From Acinetobacter sp. UBA3106 (GTDB lineage: Bacteria > Pseudomonadota > Gammaproteobacteria > Pseudomonadales > Moraxellaceae), in contig DFAM01000016.1 of assembly GCA_002365595.1 (NCBI GenBank), forward strand, positions 300,073-340,919: DNA of 40,847 nt, read 5' to 3'. The notes under the pieces were generated by a model. It was given only the letters and a program-made list of their open reading frames with translations, had not been told where the DNA came from and made no database searches. Numbering within the stretch: position 1 is the first letter of the stretch; every line of letters starts with the position of its first letter. Position numbers and translations under genes: made by a program. Shown here piece after piece: positions 16,277 to 25,388 of the stretch.

Positions 16277-16854
16277 TCCTTAGAGAATCAGCTTGAGATT
16301 CTTGTTTAAAGATAAATTTAGCTGCGGATTCTAAAACTTTTTTATACTTTTTGGTCAATTTTTTTAAATCATTACTCCTTAGCTATCTTTTACTAAACAC
16401 CAATTAAGTCGCTGAGCATTGAATTAAAATATATTTTTATATTGAAAAAAATTAGATGATACTTCCACAAATATGAGCATTTTTTAAAGTTTTAAACTCT
16501 TCCTTTACTTTTCTTCTGATCATTGATTAATCGGGGCGTTGAACACATATTAGACTAAAGTATAAAACAGCAAAGTTTCATCAAATGAAGCTTAAATTGA
16601 GGAATTCCACTCCCTATTTATGACCAGGATTACACAACACATCATTTATAATTTAAATATATTATTGTTTTATAAAATAATTTTAATAAACAGCAAATAT
16701 TAAATATTTTTATTGACTAAAAGGTATAAAACTATATTAAAAAAATGTGTAACTTTAATTAAATAAAATGTATTAAAAAATGATTTTTTTGCTATACATT
16801 ACGTATACAATTCCTTCAATTTCTTTATCCTGTTTTGTATAAGGCCTTCTCCCA
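16277..16854. other. 578-bp A+T-rich divergent gap before the OprD-type porin
   Basis: Very A+T-rich with many short A and T runs (about 16420-16800). It must hold the promoters of TorF copy 2 and the porin; a candidate for the latter is at 16713-16740. No ORF of note, no RNA gene and no clear operator was found. A GAATTC occurs near 16600. Confidence 0.55.
16713..16740 (+). promoter_or_regulatory. Candidate sigma-70 promoter of the OprD-type porin
   Basis: TTGACT (16713-16718), 16-bp spacer, TATTAA (16735-16740). It would leave a leader of roughly 108 nt before the ATG at 16855. Confidence 0.45.
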
Positions 16855-18177
16855 ATGCAAAAATCACAAAAACTTACTTTAGCAGTTTTAATTCAGGCTG
16901 CATTAATCTCAACAGCATATGCAAGTGAGCAAAGCGAATCTAAAGGCTTTATTGAAGATGCTAAAGGTTCTGTACTTTTCCGTACCGGTTATATCAATCG
17001 TGACAAGAAAGCACCTGGGGTCAAAGATCAAAGCTCTGCTGCACAATCTGCAATTGTGAAACTCGAGTCTGGTTTTACCCAGGGTGTGGTAGGTTTTGGT
17101 GTAAATGCGGTAGGTGATGCTTCATTTAAACTGGGCGAAAACAAAAATGCGAATAATGGCATGATTCCTAAGCATGCACCGACTGCAGAAAATCCAAATG
17201 GTGACGCTTATGACCATTGGGCTCGTGGTGGTGCAAGTGTTAAAGCACGTGTTTCCAATACAACTGTTGAGTATGGTACTCAAGTATTAGATATCCCTGT
17301 TCTTGCAAGTAATACAGGCCGTATGGTTCCTGAATATTTCACCGGTGTGCTTGCAACTAGCCACGAAATTGAAAATTTGGAAGTTATTGCGGGTAAATTC
17401 ACGAAGAACCAGTATTCAGATCAAATCAATTCAGATGGCAATGAATTAGACCGTGCTGTGGTTTGGGGTGCAAAATATAAATTTAATGACCAGCTTAATG
17501 CATCTTATTATGGTTTAGATAGCAAAAATGCTCTAGAACGTCATTACGTCAATGCCAACTATAAACAAACTTTGGCTAACGACAGCTCGCTCACTTATGA
17601 TTTTAGTGGCTATCACACTAAATTCGATAAAAATGCATCAACCTATTCAGCAACAGGTGAAACTGCTGTTGATTATGCAGACACAGGCATTGCTGGTGTA
17701 GAAAAAACTAATAATATCTGGGCAATTTCAGGTACTTATAATACTGGCGCCCACAACGTCATGTTGGCTTACCAACAAAATACAGGCAATGTTGGTTATG
17801 ATTATGGTGGCAATGCTGATGGTAATCAAAGTATTTATCTACCAAACTCTTACCTGTCTGACTTCGTTGGCAACCATGAGAAATCGGCACAAGTTCAATA
17901 TACTTATGATTTTGGCGCAATGAATGTTCCGGGCTTAACCTGGACGACTGCTTATGTCTATGGTTGGGACATCAATGTTGCTGGTAAAACAGGTGAAGGT
18001 AAAGAAAATGAATTCTTTAACCAGGTGAAATACACTGTTCAAAGCGGTTTTGCCAAAGATGCCAGCTTACGTGTACGTAACTCAATTTACCGTGCTAACG
18101 ATGTATATGACAATGCCTACATTGGCGACACCAACGAATGGCGTTTATTCTTAGATATTCCTGTGAAATTATTTTAA
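16855..18177 (+). CDS. OprD family outer-membrane porin
   Basis: Monomeric 18-strand channel of the Occ/OprD family, which takes up small carboxylates or basic amino acids; some members also admit carbapenems. The 440-residue protein has a signal peptide MQKSQKLTLAVLIQAALISTAYA, the family start FIEDAKGSVLFRTGYINRDKK, SAIVKLESGFTQGVVGFGVNAVGDASFKLG, the segment YGTQVLDIPVLASNTGRMVPEYFTG (core LDIPVLASNTGRMVPEYF), ELDRAVVWGAKYKFNDQLNASYYG, and a C-terminal strand EWRLFLDIPVKLF ending in Phe. No Shine-Dalgarno of full strength is seen upstream. It stands alone with its own promoter and terminator, next to two TorF-type genes. Subfamily and substrate cannot be assigned. Confidence 0.92.
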   Translation: MQKSQKLTLAVLIQAALISTAYASEQSESKGFIEDAKGSVLFRTGYINRDKKAPGVKDQSSAAQSAIVKLESGFTQGVVGFGVNAVGDASFKLGENKNANNGMIPKHAPTAENPNGDAYDHWARGGASVKARVSNTTVEYGTQVLDIPVLASNTGRMVPEYFTGVLATSHEIENLEVIAGKFTKNQYSDQINSDGNELDRAVVWGAKYKFNDQLNASYYGLDSKNALERHYVNANYKQTLANDSSLTYDFSGYHTKFDKNASTYSATGETAVDYADTGIAGVEKTNNIWAISGTYNTGAHNVMLAYQQNTGNVGYDYGGNADGNQSIYLPNSYLSDFVGNHEKSAQVQYTYDFGAMNVPGLTWTTAYVYGWDINVAGKTGEGKENEFFNQVKYTVQSGFAKDASLRVRNSIYRANDVYDNAYIGDTNEWRLFLDIPVKLF

Positions 18178-18198
18178 TTCACAGTAAGTTTAAAAGAT

Positions 18199-18229
18199 AA
18201 AAAAACCTGCACAATGTGCAGGTTTTTTT
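18199..18229. terminator. Bidirectional terminator between the OprD-type gene and ppa
   Basis: 13-bp stem AAAAAAACCTGCA/TGCAGGTTTTTTT with a CAATG loop, between converging genes. Confidence 0.94.
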
Positions 18230-18264
18230 ATTTAAGCATTTCAGGCTAAATTCGAAACAAACAA

Positions 18265-18801
18265 TTATTTGTTTGCTTCTGCATAAGCTGCAATTGAGCT
18301 CAATACTTCTTGTTTTGCAACATCAGCACCTTCCCAACCACTTAACTTAACCCACTTACCTGGCTCTAAGTCTTTGTAGTGTTGGAAAAAGTGTTCAATT
18401 TGGCTGATCAAAAGCGGAGGAAGATCGGTATATTCCTGAACGTCTTTATAGATTGGTGTTAATTTATCGTGCGGTACTGCAACCAGTTTCGCATCAACAC
18501 CACCATCATCTTCCATGTTCAATTTACCTACCGGACGGCAGCGAATCACTGAACCTGGTTCAACCGGGTGTGGAGTCACAACCAATACGTCAAGTGGGTC
18601 ACCATCAAGTGACAAGGTGTTTGGCACATAACCGTAGTTTGCTGGGTAGAACATTGCAGTACCCATGAAACGGTCTACAAATAATGCATCAGAATCTTTA
18701 TCGATTTCATATTTGATTGGTGCTGCATTTGCAGGAATTTCAATAATTACATAGATGTCGTTTGGTGCATCTTTACCCGCTGGGATATTGCTGTAGCTCA
18801 T
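18265..18801 (-). CDS. ppa: Inorganic pyrophosphatase (family I)
   Basis: Soluble Mg-dependent enzyme that hydrolyses pyrophosphate and so drives biosynthetic reactions forward. The start at MSYSNIPAGKDAPNDIY (178 aa) matches the length of bacterial hexameric enzymes; a six-residue upstream extension is unlikely. Active-site parts are intact: the substrate-binding region IEIPANAAPIKYEIDK, FYPANYGYVP, the metal-binding signature DGDPLDVLV, and DAKLVAVPHDKLTPIY, with HFFQHYKDLEPGKWVK near the end. It is a single-gene unit, 105 bp downstream of the MAPEG gene. Confidence 0.97.
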   Translation of the reverse strand: MSYSNIPAGKDAPNDIYVIIEIPANAAPIKYEIDKDSDALFVDRFMGTAMFYPANYGYVPNTLSLDGDPLDVLVVTPHPVEPGSVIRCRPVGKLNMEDDGGVDAKLVAVPHDKLTPIYKDVQEYTDLPPLLISQIEHFFQHYKDLEPGKWVKLSGWEGADVAKQEVLSSIAAYAEANK

Positions 18802-18924
18802 AGCATCACTCTTAAACAAGTTAAATCTTTTTAAACCGCGACGATTATAACGGTTTTTGCGTATTAAATAACTTTTCGATTATACATCTGCTGAGTGAAA
18901 ATATGTATTTCCACAGTTTCAGGC

Positions 18925-19326
18925 TTATGTGGTTAATTTAATGACCAGTAGCAAGAGGCAAATCGGACAAAGTAAGGACAGGGTCCAGATAATCGAACGC
19001 AAAGTAGCCCAATTGGCTAAATAACAGATTCCGTAAAAAATACGGAGTAAAATATAGGCTATACCAAAAGTCATGATCAAGTTTTGAGAAACCACCATAT
19101 ATTCTGCCATTAAAATAGAGGCAATAAATAAAGGTAAACTTTCAAAACTATTTTGTTGTACCGCATTGGCACGGGCGGCCAAACCTGTAGTTTTAGTCAG
19201 AAATTCACGCGGGTTTTGATTATCTCGTGCTTTAAAACCTGCTGTTTTTTTCGCAATTGCGGTAAAAACATAAGGCAATAAACATGCGATTAAGATGAGA
19301 TAGATTATTCCGCTAATGCTGTGCAT
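18925..19326 (-). CDS. MAPEG family membrane protein
   Basis: Four-helix integral membrane protein of the MAPEG superfamily (membrane-associated proteins in eicosanoid and glutathione metabolism). The 133-residue protein has helices at about 5-22, 60-80, 84-102 and 108-130, and the conserved segment GLAARANAVQQNSFESLPLF (residues about 48-67), in which the RA-N--QNS-E core is the family signature. Bacterial members of this short subgroup are mostly uncharacterised; glutathione transferase activity is possible but not shown. It is divergent from a small membrane protein gene. Confidence 0.88.
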   Translation of the reverse strand: MHSISGIIYLILIACLLPYVFTAIAKKTAGFKARDNQNPREFLTKTTGLAARANAVQQNSFESLPLFIASILMAEYMVVSQNLIMTFGIAYILLRIFYGICYLANWATLRSIIWTLSLLCPICLLLLVIKLTT

Positions 19327-19428
19327 CTCATTTTTCTCATTAAGATTTTATACTGCCTATCATAGCATGGTGTTTTCGCAATATTTTTTGTAAATTATAG
19401 TGTTTTTATAAATGAGCAATAAGGGTCC

Positions 19429-19812
19429 ATGATGGTCAATCCTGATCAAGAAAAACTGTTTGATGTACTCGAAAAGCAGCGTCAGCATCAACGTAAAGTG
19501 GATCGTGTACTCAAAGTTGTATTGCCTATCGTTGCGTTCTTGGTGGCTACCATTTGTGCCAATATGAATGCCGGGTCTATGTTAGGTACTCTAGTCATCT
19601 TAATTGTGGCTTTGTGGATGGTTACGATTAAACGCCAGCCTTTATGGTATTGGTTAGGCACCATTTTTATCTATTGCCTGATCGACAACTATTTCAGCTA
19701 TGGCAGCTTGTATTTACCCGGTTTCAGTCGTCAATTTGGCACCATGTTCAGCTTTGTCGGTATTTTTGGCATCGCCCGTCCTTATATTGACCGATGGCTG
19801 TTAAAAGATTAA
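19429..19812 (+). CDS. Small conserved-type membrane protein of unknown function
   Basis: Not recognised. The 127-residue protein starts MMVNPDQEKLFDVLEKQRQHQRKVDRV, a charged cytosolic helix, and then has about four hydrophobic segments (28-46, 50-67, 72-91, 104-119). A Pro/Gly-rich turn GSLYLPGFSRQFG lies between the last two. AAGGG lies just before tandem ATGs at 19429 and 19432; either could be used. It stands alone, with a strong terminator 10 bp downstream, and is divergent from the MAPEG gene. No enzyme motif is visible. Confidence 0.8.
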   Translation: MMVNPDQEKLFDVLEKQRQHQRKVDRVLKVVLPIVAFLVATICANMNAGSMLGTLVILIVALWMVTIKRQPLWYWLGTIFIYCLIDNYFSYGSLYLPGFSRQFGTMFSFVGIFGIARPYIDRWLLKD

Positions 19813-19820
19813 AGCCCAAA

Positions 19821-19850
19821 TAAAAAAGCGCCGATCACGGCGCTTTTTTA
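19821..19850. terminator. Bidirectional terminator between the small membrane protein and fadD
   Basis: 13-bp stem TAAAAAAGCGCCG/CGGCGCTTTTTTA with an ATCA loop, between converging genes. Confidence 0.95.
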
Positions 19851-19859
19851 TTGCAGTAT

Positions 19860-21536
19860 TTATGCAGTTTTACGCAAGTCTTTACGCAAGATTTTACCTA
19901 CGTTCGATTTTGGTAATTCATCCATAAATTCAACATAACGTGGGCGTTTATAGCCTGTTAAGTTTTCTTTAGCGAAAGCAAGTACTTCTTCAGTGGTAAG
20001 TGATGGATCTTTCTTCACCACAAACAGTTTAGGTACTTCACCTGATTTTTCATCAGGTACACCAATCGCAGCAACTTCCAACACTTTAGGGTGTTTAGAA
20101 ATGACTTCTTCAATTTCTGAAGGATAAACGTTAAAGCCAGACACCAAGATCATATCTTTTTTACGATCGACAATCTTGATATAACCGCGAGCATCCATGA
20201 TGCCGATATCACCGGTACGGAAGAAACCGTTGATCATGACTTTTTCAGTTTCGTCTGGACGGTTCCAGTAGCCTTTCATGACTTGCGGACCACGAATCGA
20301 GATTTCGCCCTGCTCGCCAAGTGGCACTTCATTGCCGTCATCATCCAGAATTGCAACTTCAGTTAACGGTAACGGAATACCAATAGTGCCGCTAAATTCA
20401 GTTGATTGTGGTGGATTCGCTGTAGCAACCGGTGAAGTTTCAGATAAACCGTAACCTTCAATAATATTGGTACCGGTAATTTTCTTCCATGCTTCAGCAG
20501 TAGAAGGCAATACTGCCATACCGCCGCCCATCGCCATTTTCAATTTGCTATGGTCAAGCTGTCTAAATTCTTCATTGTTTACCAATGCATTAAACAGGGT
20601 ATTTACTGCCGGGAAGAATGATGGCTGGTATTTACGTAGCTCTTTCATTACCGCAGGCAAGTCACGCGGGTTTGGAATAAGAACGTTCGCCTGACCTTTA
20701 TACATGCCATACAACGCACACACCATGAATGCAAAGATGTGATAAAGCGGTAAGGCACAGAAAATGCGGTCGTCCGGCTGCCCATCTTGAGCACCAAATT
20801 TACTTTGGAAAATACCGTCACACTGCAACATGTTCGCAACCAGGTTACGGTGAGTCAGTTCAGCACCTTTAGAAACACCCGTAGTACCACCGGTATATTG
20901 CAATACTGCTGTATCACTTAAAGTCAGGTTTGGACGCTTATAATTGCTTGCGCTGACTTTAGACATTGCTGCGTTAAAACGGATATGTCCTGGAATATTC
21001 CAAGCCGGAATTTGCTTACGTACTGAACGTAAAACAAAGTTCACCAATGTCCCTTTTAAGGCGCCTAGCATATCACCCACAGAAGCAACGACAACGTGCT
21101 TCACTGGAGTCTTACCAATAATTGCTTGGTAAACTGTTGCAAAGTTTTCAACAATAACAAGTACTTCTGAACCTGAATCATTTAATTGATGCTCAAGTTC
21201 ACGAGAAGTATAAAGCGGGTTTACGTTTACAAGTACTAGACCTGCGCGGAAAATCCCCAATGCCACGACAGGATATTGAAGCACGTTTGGCATCATTACA
21301 GCCACACGTGTACCTTTTGCCAACCCCAAACTTTGTAAATACGTTGCAAATTTACGGCTTGCTTCTTCCAACTCATTAAAAGTAAGCACTTTATCCATAA
21401 AAATAAAGGCGTCACGTGAGCCAAATTTCTGGAAGTTGCGCTCAAATACATCCACTAATGAGGTATTTTCAGCTGGTAATTCTACAGTTTCTGGAATCCC
21501 TGTCTTTTGGTATTCAGCGAACCAAATCTTTTCCAT
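19860..21536 (-). CDS. fadD: Long-chain fatty acid-CoA ligase
   Basis: Activates long-chain fatty acids to acyl-CoA with ATP for beta-oxidation and lipid synthesis, at the inner face of the membrane. The 558-residue length matches FadD of Pseudomonas and Acinetobacter. Seen motifs: the AMP-binding P-loop YTGGTTGVSKGAELTHRNL near 215, the adenylate motif GYGLSETSPVA near 365, RTGDIG near 435 with the conserved Asp, the hinge VDRKKDMILVSGFNVYP, and the catalytic Lys region KSNVGKILRKDLR at the C-terminus. GGAG is 11 nt upstream of the ATG. An 11-bp perfect inverted repeat lies 50-90 bp upstream, where a fatty-acid-responsive repressor could bind. Confidence 0.95.
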   Translation of the reverse strand: MEKIWFAEYQKTGIPETVELPAENTSLVDVFERNFQKFGSRDAFIFMDKVLTFNELEEASRKFATYLQSLGLAKGTRVAVMMPNVLQYPVVALGIFRAGLVLVNVNPLYTSRELEHQLNDSGSEVLVIVENFATVYQAIIGKTPVKHVVVASVGDMLGALKGTLVNFVLRSVRKQIPAWNIPGHIRFNAAMSKVSASNYKRPNLTLSDTAVLQYTGGTTGVSKGAELTHRNLVANMLQCDGIFQSKFGAQDGQPDDRIFCALPLYHIFAFMVCALYGMYKGQANVLIPNPRDLPAVMKELRKYQPSFFPAVNTLFNALVNNEEFRQLDHSKLKMAMGGGMAVLPSTAEAWKKITGTNIIEGYGLSETSPVATANPPQSTEFSGTIGIPLPLTEVAILDDDGNEVPLGEQGEISIRGPQVMKGYWNRPDETEKVMINGFFRTGDIGIMDARGYIKIVDRKKDMILVSGFNVYPSEIEEVISKHPKVLEVAAIGVPDEKSGEVPKLFVVKKDPSLTTEEVLAFAKENLTGYKRPRYVEFMDELPKSNVGKILRKDLRKTA

Positions 21537-21584
21537 AATGCCTATTACTCCAATCTTAATCCTTAGTTTTTAAACTGTTTTTGT

Positions 21585-21627
21585 CTTTGTTGAACCTAGT
21601 TTTTTCCTTTTATGGTGTTCAACAAAG
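21585..21627. promoter_or_regulatory. 11-bp perfect inverted repeat upstream of fadD
   Basis: CTTTGTTGAAC (21585-21595) and GTTCAACAAAG (21617-21627) with a 21-nt spacer, between parC and fadD. No T tract follows on either strand, so it is not a standard terminator. It may be an operator, or a weak stem after parC. Confidence 0.45.
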
Positions 21628-21684
21628 CATCCATTTGCACGAATTACACCATATATAGCGTATTTCATATCATGGATGCTAGTT

Positions 21685-23904
21685 TTATCTTTGAATGAAC
21701 AGTTTATTTGCTTTTTGATATCCTCGTGGTAAGAGCTGACCTTTCCCCCCTCTCTTACCAATATATTTCTGAAGATCATCACCTTTTAGTTTTAATTGTT
21801 GCTGTCCAGCAACCACTTGAATTATTTCATCTAAATTAAGCATTGTCATGGATACAATTTGATCTTTTGCTTCGAGTTGTATCAATTTATTACCTTTACC
21901 TTTATTCAGACTTGGTAATTCTGACAACTCGACCACCAGCATACGACCGGCTGAACTGAGCAAAGCCACATGGGTGGCCTGTTCAATCGCTTGCAATTGC
22001 ATCGCTTTGCCATCTTCAGGCACAGTCAGGAAAGATTTACCTGCTTTGGCATTGGTATCCAGTTGTTTCGCCTGGGTTTTGAAACCATAACCTTTAGAAC
22101 TCAAGGCCAAAACTTCCGTATCATCCTCGGCAATAAATACCTGAATGAAACCCACACCGCTGGCTGGAGCCAGTTTGGAACTCAACGGTTCGCCCAGACC
22201 ACGTGCCGATGGCAAACTGTTAATCGCCAGTGCATAACTGCGCCCGGTTTCATCCAGCACATATACTTTCTGGTTGGATTTACCTTGCGCATGACTTAAA
22301 TATTGGTCACCGGCACGGAAATTCAGGTTTTCTGCATCCACTTCATGGCCTTTGGCTGAACGGATCCAGCCTGCTTCAGACAATACTACCGTTACAGGAT
22401 CGGCCGGTAACATGTCCTGTTCATTGATTGCCTGGGCATCGGCACGACGCACGATTGGTGAACGACGGTCATCGCCGAACTTTTTCGCATCGTCTTTCAG
22501 TTCAGTGATAATCAGGTTTTTTAAAGATTCCGGATTGGCCAGCTGTTCACGAATAATGGCCGCGCGTGCTTCCAGTTCTTCCTGTTCACGGCGCATTTCC
22601 ATTTCTTCAAGACGTGCCAAATGACGTAACTTGAGTTCTAAAATGGCTTCGGCCTGAATTTCATCAATATTGAAATGTGACATCAACACCGGTTTCGGCT
22701 GATCTTCTTCACGAATAATGCGAATCACTTCATCAATATTTAAATAGGCAATGATCAGACCCGCGAGAATGTGCAGGCGTTTTTCAATTTTATTTAAATG
22801 ATATTGCAGACGGCGAGTTACGGTATTTTTACGGATTTCAATCCATTCCAGCAAAATGCGACGAATCGATTTCACTTGCGGACGGCCATCAGCACCAATC
22901 ATGTTCATGTTGACACGATAGCTGGTTTCCAGGTCAGTCGTCGCAAATAAATGACTCATTACCGCTTCGGCATCAATGCGGTTGGAACGCAGCACAATCA
23001 CCAACCGGGTCGGATTCTTATGATCCGATTCATCGCGTAGATCACTGACCAAGGGCAATTTTTTCGCCTGCATTTGATCGGCAATCTGGGTAATCACTTT
23101 GGAACCCGACACCTGATACGGTAAATCCGTAATCACGATTTCATTTCTTTCTATTTTATAGACCGCACGCATACGGTAACTGCCACGTCCTGTGGTCTGT
23201 ATTTTAAGCAGTTCTTCAGGGGCAGTAATAATTTCGGCTTTGGTCGGCAAGTCTGGGGCTGGAATATATTCCGCCACTTTTTCATCGGACAGGTTCGGAT
23301 TGCGGATCAGGGCAATGGTGCCTTTCACCACTTCACGCAAGTTATGCGGTGGAATATCGGTCGCCATCCCCACAGCAATGCCTGTGGTTCCGTTCAATAA
23401 GATGTTCGGTACGCGCGCAGGCAAATTCACTGGCTCTTTCATTGAACCATCGAAGTTGTCCTGCCAGTCACAGGTGCCCTGCCCAAGTTCAGACAAGAGC
23501 ACTTCACTATATTGCGACAGTTTGGCTTCGGTATAACGCATGGCCGCGAAGGATTTTGGATCATCCGGCGAACCCCAGTTACCTTGACCTTCAATAAAAG
23601 GATAACGATAGCTAAATGGCTGAGCCATCAGCACCATGGCTTCATAACAGGCAGAATCACCATGTGGATGATACTTACCCAGTACATCACCTACGGTACG
23701 GGCAGATTTTTTCGGCTTGCCGCTATGCTTTAAACCCAATTCACTCATCGCATAGACAATGCGGCGCTGTACTGGTTTTAAACCGTCACTGATATGCGGC
23801 AATGCACGATCCATAATCACGTACATGGCATAGTTAAGATAAGCTTGTTCAGTAAATTCGGCTACGGAACGATTTTCTGTCGCATGATGCACAAGGCTAG
23901 TCAT
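21685..23904 (-). CDS. parC: DNA topoisomerase IV subunit A
   Basis: Breakage-reunion subunit of topoisomerase IV, which unlinks daughter chromosomes and is a target of quinolones. The 739-residue protein has the catalytic core (1 to about 490) with YAMYVIMDRALPHISDGLKPVQRR, the active-site Tyr124 in FAAMRYTEAKLS, and a C-terminal beta-pinwheel (about 500-735). In the quinolone-resistance region, GKYHPHGDSACYEAM has Ser84 and Glu88, the sensitive forms at both hot spots (S80 and E84 in older numbering). ParE is not in the window. The gene is preceded by a 164-bp gap containing a strong hairpin. fadD follows on the same strand after 148 bp. Confidence 0.97.
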   Translation of the reverse strand: MTSLVHHATENRSVAEFTEQAYLNYAMYVIMDRALPHISDGLKPVQRRIVYAMSELGLKHSGKPKKSARTVGDVLGKYHPHGDSACYEAMVLMAQPFSYRYPFIEGQGNWGSPDDPKSFAAMRYTEAKLSQYSEVLLSELGQGTCDWQDNFDGSMKEPVNLPARVPNILLNGTTGIAVGMATDIPPHNLREVVKGTIALIRNPNLSDEKVAEYIPAPDLPTKAEIITAPEELLKIQTTGRGSYRMRAVYKIERNEIVITDLPYQVSGSKVITQIADQMQAKKLPLVSDLRDESDHKNPTRLVIVLRSNRIDAEAVMSHLFATTDLETSYRVNMNMIGADGRPQVKSIRRILLEWIEIRKNTVTRRLQYHLNKIEKRLHILAGLIIAYLNIDEVIRIIREEDQPKPVLMSHFNIDEIQAEAILELKLRHLARLEEMEMRREQEELEARAAIIREQLANPESLKNLIITELKDDAKKFGDDRRSPIVRRADAQAINEQDMLPADPVTVVLSEAGWIRSAKGHEVDAENLNFRAGDQYLSHAQGKSNQKVYVLDETGRSYALAINSLPSARGLGEPLSSKLAPASGVGFIQVFIAEDDTEVLALSSKGYGFKTQAKQLDTNAKAGKSFLTVPEDGKAMQLQAIEQATHVALLSSAGRMLVVELSELPSLNKGKGNKLIQLEAKDQIVSMTMLNLDEIIQVVAGQQQLKLKGDDLQKYIGKRGGKGQLLPRGYQKANKLFIQR

Positions 23905-23955
23905 AAAAGCGTGAAATCCTAAATAATTCGTTTTTGTATATACGTTGTTATGCTA

Positions 23956-24003
23956 TGTCGCAGGTGCGGACTACACAAGGGCAGTAACCCACACTCTGCG
24001 ACA
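23956..24003 (-). other. 48-nt strong hairpin between niaP and parC
   Basis: Outer arms TGTCGCAG and CTGCGACA (8 bp) continue after a single bulged A into a 6-bp inner stem (GTGTGG/CCGCAC read on the minus strand, one T-G pair), closing a loop of about 19 nt. No U tract follows on either strand, so it is not a standard terminator. It lies 52 bp upstream of the parC ATG and 66 bp after the niaP stop. It may be a leader structure, a processed small RNA, or a palindromic repeat element. Confidence 0.6.
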
Positions 24004-24068
24004 AATTGTGTCTTATGGACTAAAAATATCCATTTTATAATGACCAATCAACTAAAAAATCGGCAATT

Positions 24069-25388
24069 CTATAAACCAATCGACTCTAAGGTTTTACCTT
24101 TGGTTTCTTCACCCAGCAGCAGAATGATCAGTGCCACGGCAACTAAAACAGCAGTAAACATCATAAACACATAGCTGAAGCCATGATCGAGCACCATGAT
24201 ATGGGTCACTGCAAATGGCGCAAAAATACCGCCAATACGACCAATAGCCGCAGCCCAGCCCGAACCAAAGGCACGGATATTGGCTGGATACTGTTCTGGT
24301 GTGTATGTATAGAGTACACCCCAAGCCCCGAGGTTAAAGAAGGACATCAAGCAACCCCACACTACAATCTGGGTCACATTGTCCGCTTGACCAAAGAAAT
24401 AGGCAGATACTGCACACATAGCAATAAAACCGGCCAAGGTTGCCTTACGCCCCAGTTTTTCCACTAGCCATGCCGCAGCAATATAACCTGGCAATTGTGC
24501 CAGAATCATTACCAGCACATATTCAAAAGACTTCACAATGGTATAGCCTTCTTTGACCAGCAAACTTGGCAGCCAGGTAAAAATACCATAGTAGGAAAAT
24601 ACGATACCGAACCAGATTAACCAGAGCATGAGGGTACGGCGGGCAAAGATGCCAGACCAGAGCTGTGAGAAACTAATGTCATGCTTTTCAGCGACCGGTT
24701 TGACTTCAAAAATTTCAATTACTTCTACGCCGCATTGTGCTTCAATCTTTTTCACCAAAGCATGCGCTTCTTTATGTCGACCCCGGTTAATGAGGTACGG
24801 TACAGATTCCGGCACCATTTTCCAGATCACGATGGCATATAGCGCAGGAATACCGCCAATCAGAAAAGCAGTATGCCAGCCAAAATCTGGAATAATAAAA
24901 CGCGAAACCAGCGCTGCAACCAGCCAGCCCAAACCCCAGAAACTTTCCAGCAATACAATAAAGCGGCCACGGACATGCGCTGGAATATATTCGCTCACTA
25001 GCGTTACGGCCACAGGCAACTGACCACCCAATCCAAGCCCCACAATAAAACGGAACACCAGCAACCAGGTCAGGTTTGGCGCAAAAGCACAGGCTGCTGT
25101 TGCCAGGCTATAAATGACCAGAGTTGAGGCAAAAACCGTTTTACGCCCCCAGCGATCTGCAAGACCGCCTGAACATACCGCACCAATCGCCATACCAATA
25201 AAACCGATGGAAACCACCCAGCTTTTATCATCCGGCGTCATGGCCCAGTCTTCTGCCATTTTTGCCAGAATAAAGGAAATCAACCCTGTATCCATGGCAT
25301 CGAACATCCAGCCCAGACCAATCACCCAGAGCAAGGTATAGTGAAACTTACCAATCGGTAAACGTTGTATACGTGAGACTAAATCCAT
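24069..25388 (-). CDS. niaP: Niacin/nicotinamide MFS transporter, NiaP type
   Basis: Twelve-helix major facilitator protein, probably for uptake of nicotinate or nicotinamide to feed NAD synthesis. The start at MDLVSRIQRLPIGKFHYTLL gives 439 aa. Motifs match the NiaP branch of the sugar-porter type: GLGWMFDAMDTGLISFIL, GGLADRWGRKTVF (MFS loop 2-3), FRFIVGLGLGGQLPVAVTLV, RGRFIVLLESFWGLGWLVAAL, FSYYGIFTWLPSLLV and FNLGAWGVLYTYTPEQYP. From memory these segments are close to B. subtilis NiaP (YceI), which is why I prefer niacin over aromatic-acid transporters of the same superfamily. It precedes parC and shows no other NAD gene nearby. Confidence 0.82.
   Translation of the reverse strand: MDLVSRIQRLPIGKFHYTLLWVIGLGWMFDAMDTGLISFILAKMAEDWAMTPDDKSWVVSIGFIGMAIGAVCSGGLADRWGRKTVFASTLVIYSLATAACAFAPNLTWLLVFRFIVGLGLGGQLPVAVTLVSEYIPAHVRGRFIVLLESFWGLGWLVAALVSRFIIPDFGWHTAFLIGGIPALYAIVIWKMVPESVPYLINRGRHKEAHALVKKIEAQCGVEVIEIFEVKPVAEKHDISFSQLWSGIFARRTLMLWLIWFGIVFSYYGIFTWLPSLLVKEGYTIVKSFEYVLVMILAQLPGYIAAAWLVEKLGRKATLAGFIAMCAVSAYFFGQADNVTQIVVWGCLMSFFNLGAWGVLYTYTPEQYPANIRAFGSGWAAAIGRIGGIFAPFAVTHIMVLDHGFSYVFMMFTAVLVAVALIILLLGEETKGKTLESIGL

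Noticed and set aside
21570..21782. 70-codon minus-strand frame over the 3' end of parC
   Set aside because: It overlaps parC in another frame and has no family resemblance.
23956..24003. tRNA-like element upstream of parC
   Set aside because: The arms resemble an acceptor stem, but the span is only 48 nt, there is no TTCRA T-loop and no anticodon arm.
24628..25023. 131-codon plus-strand frame inside niaP
   Set aside because: Antisense shadow of a clear transporter gene.
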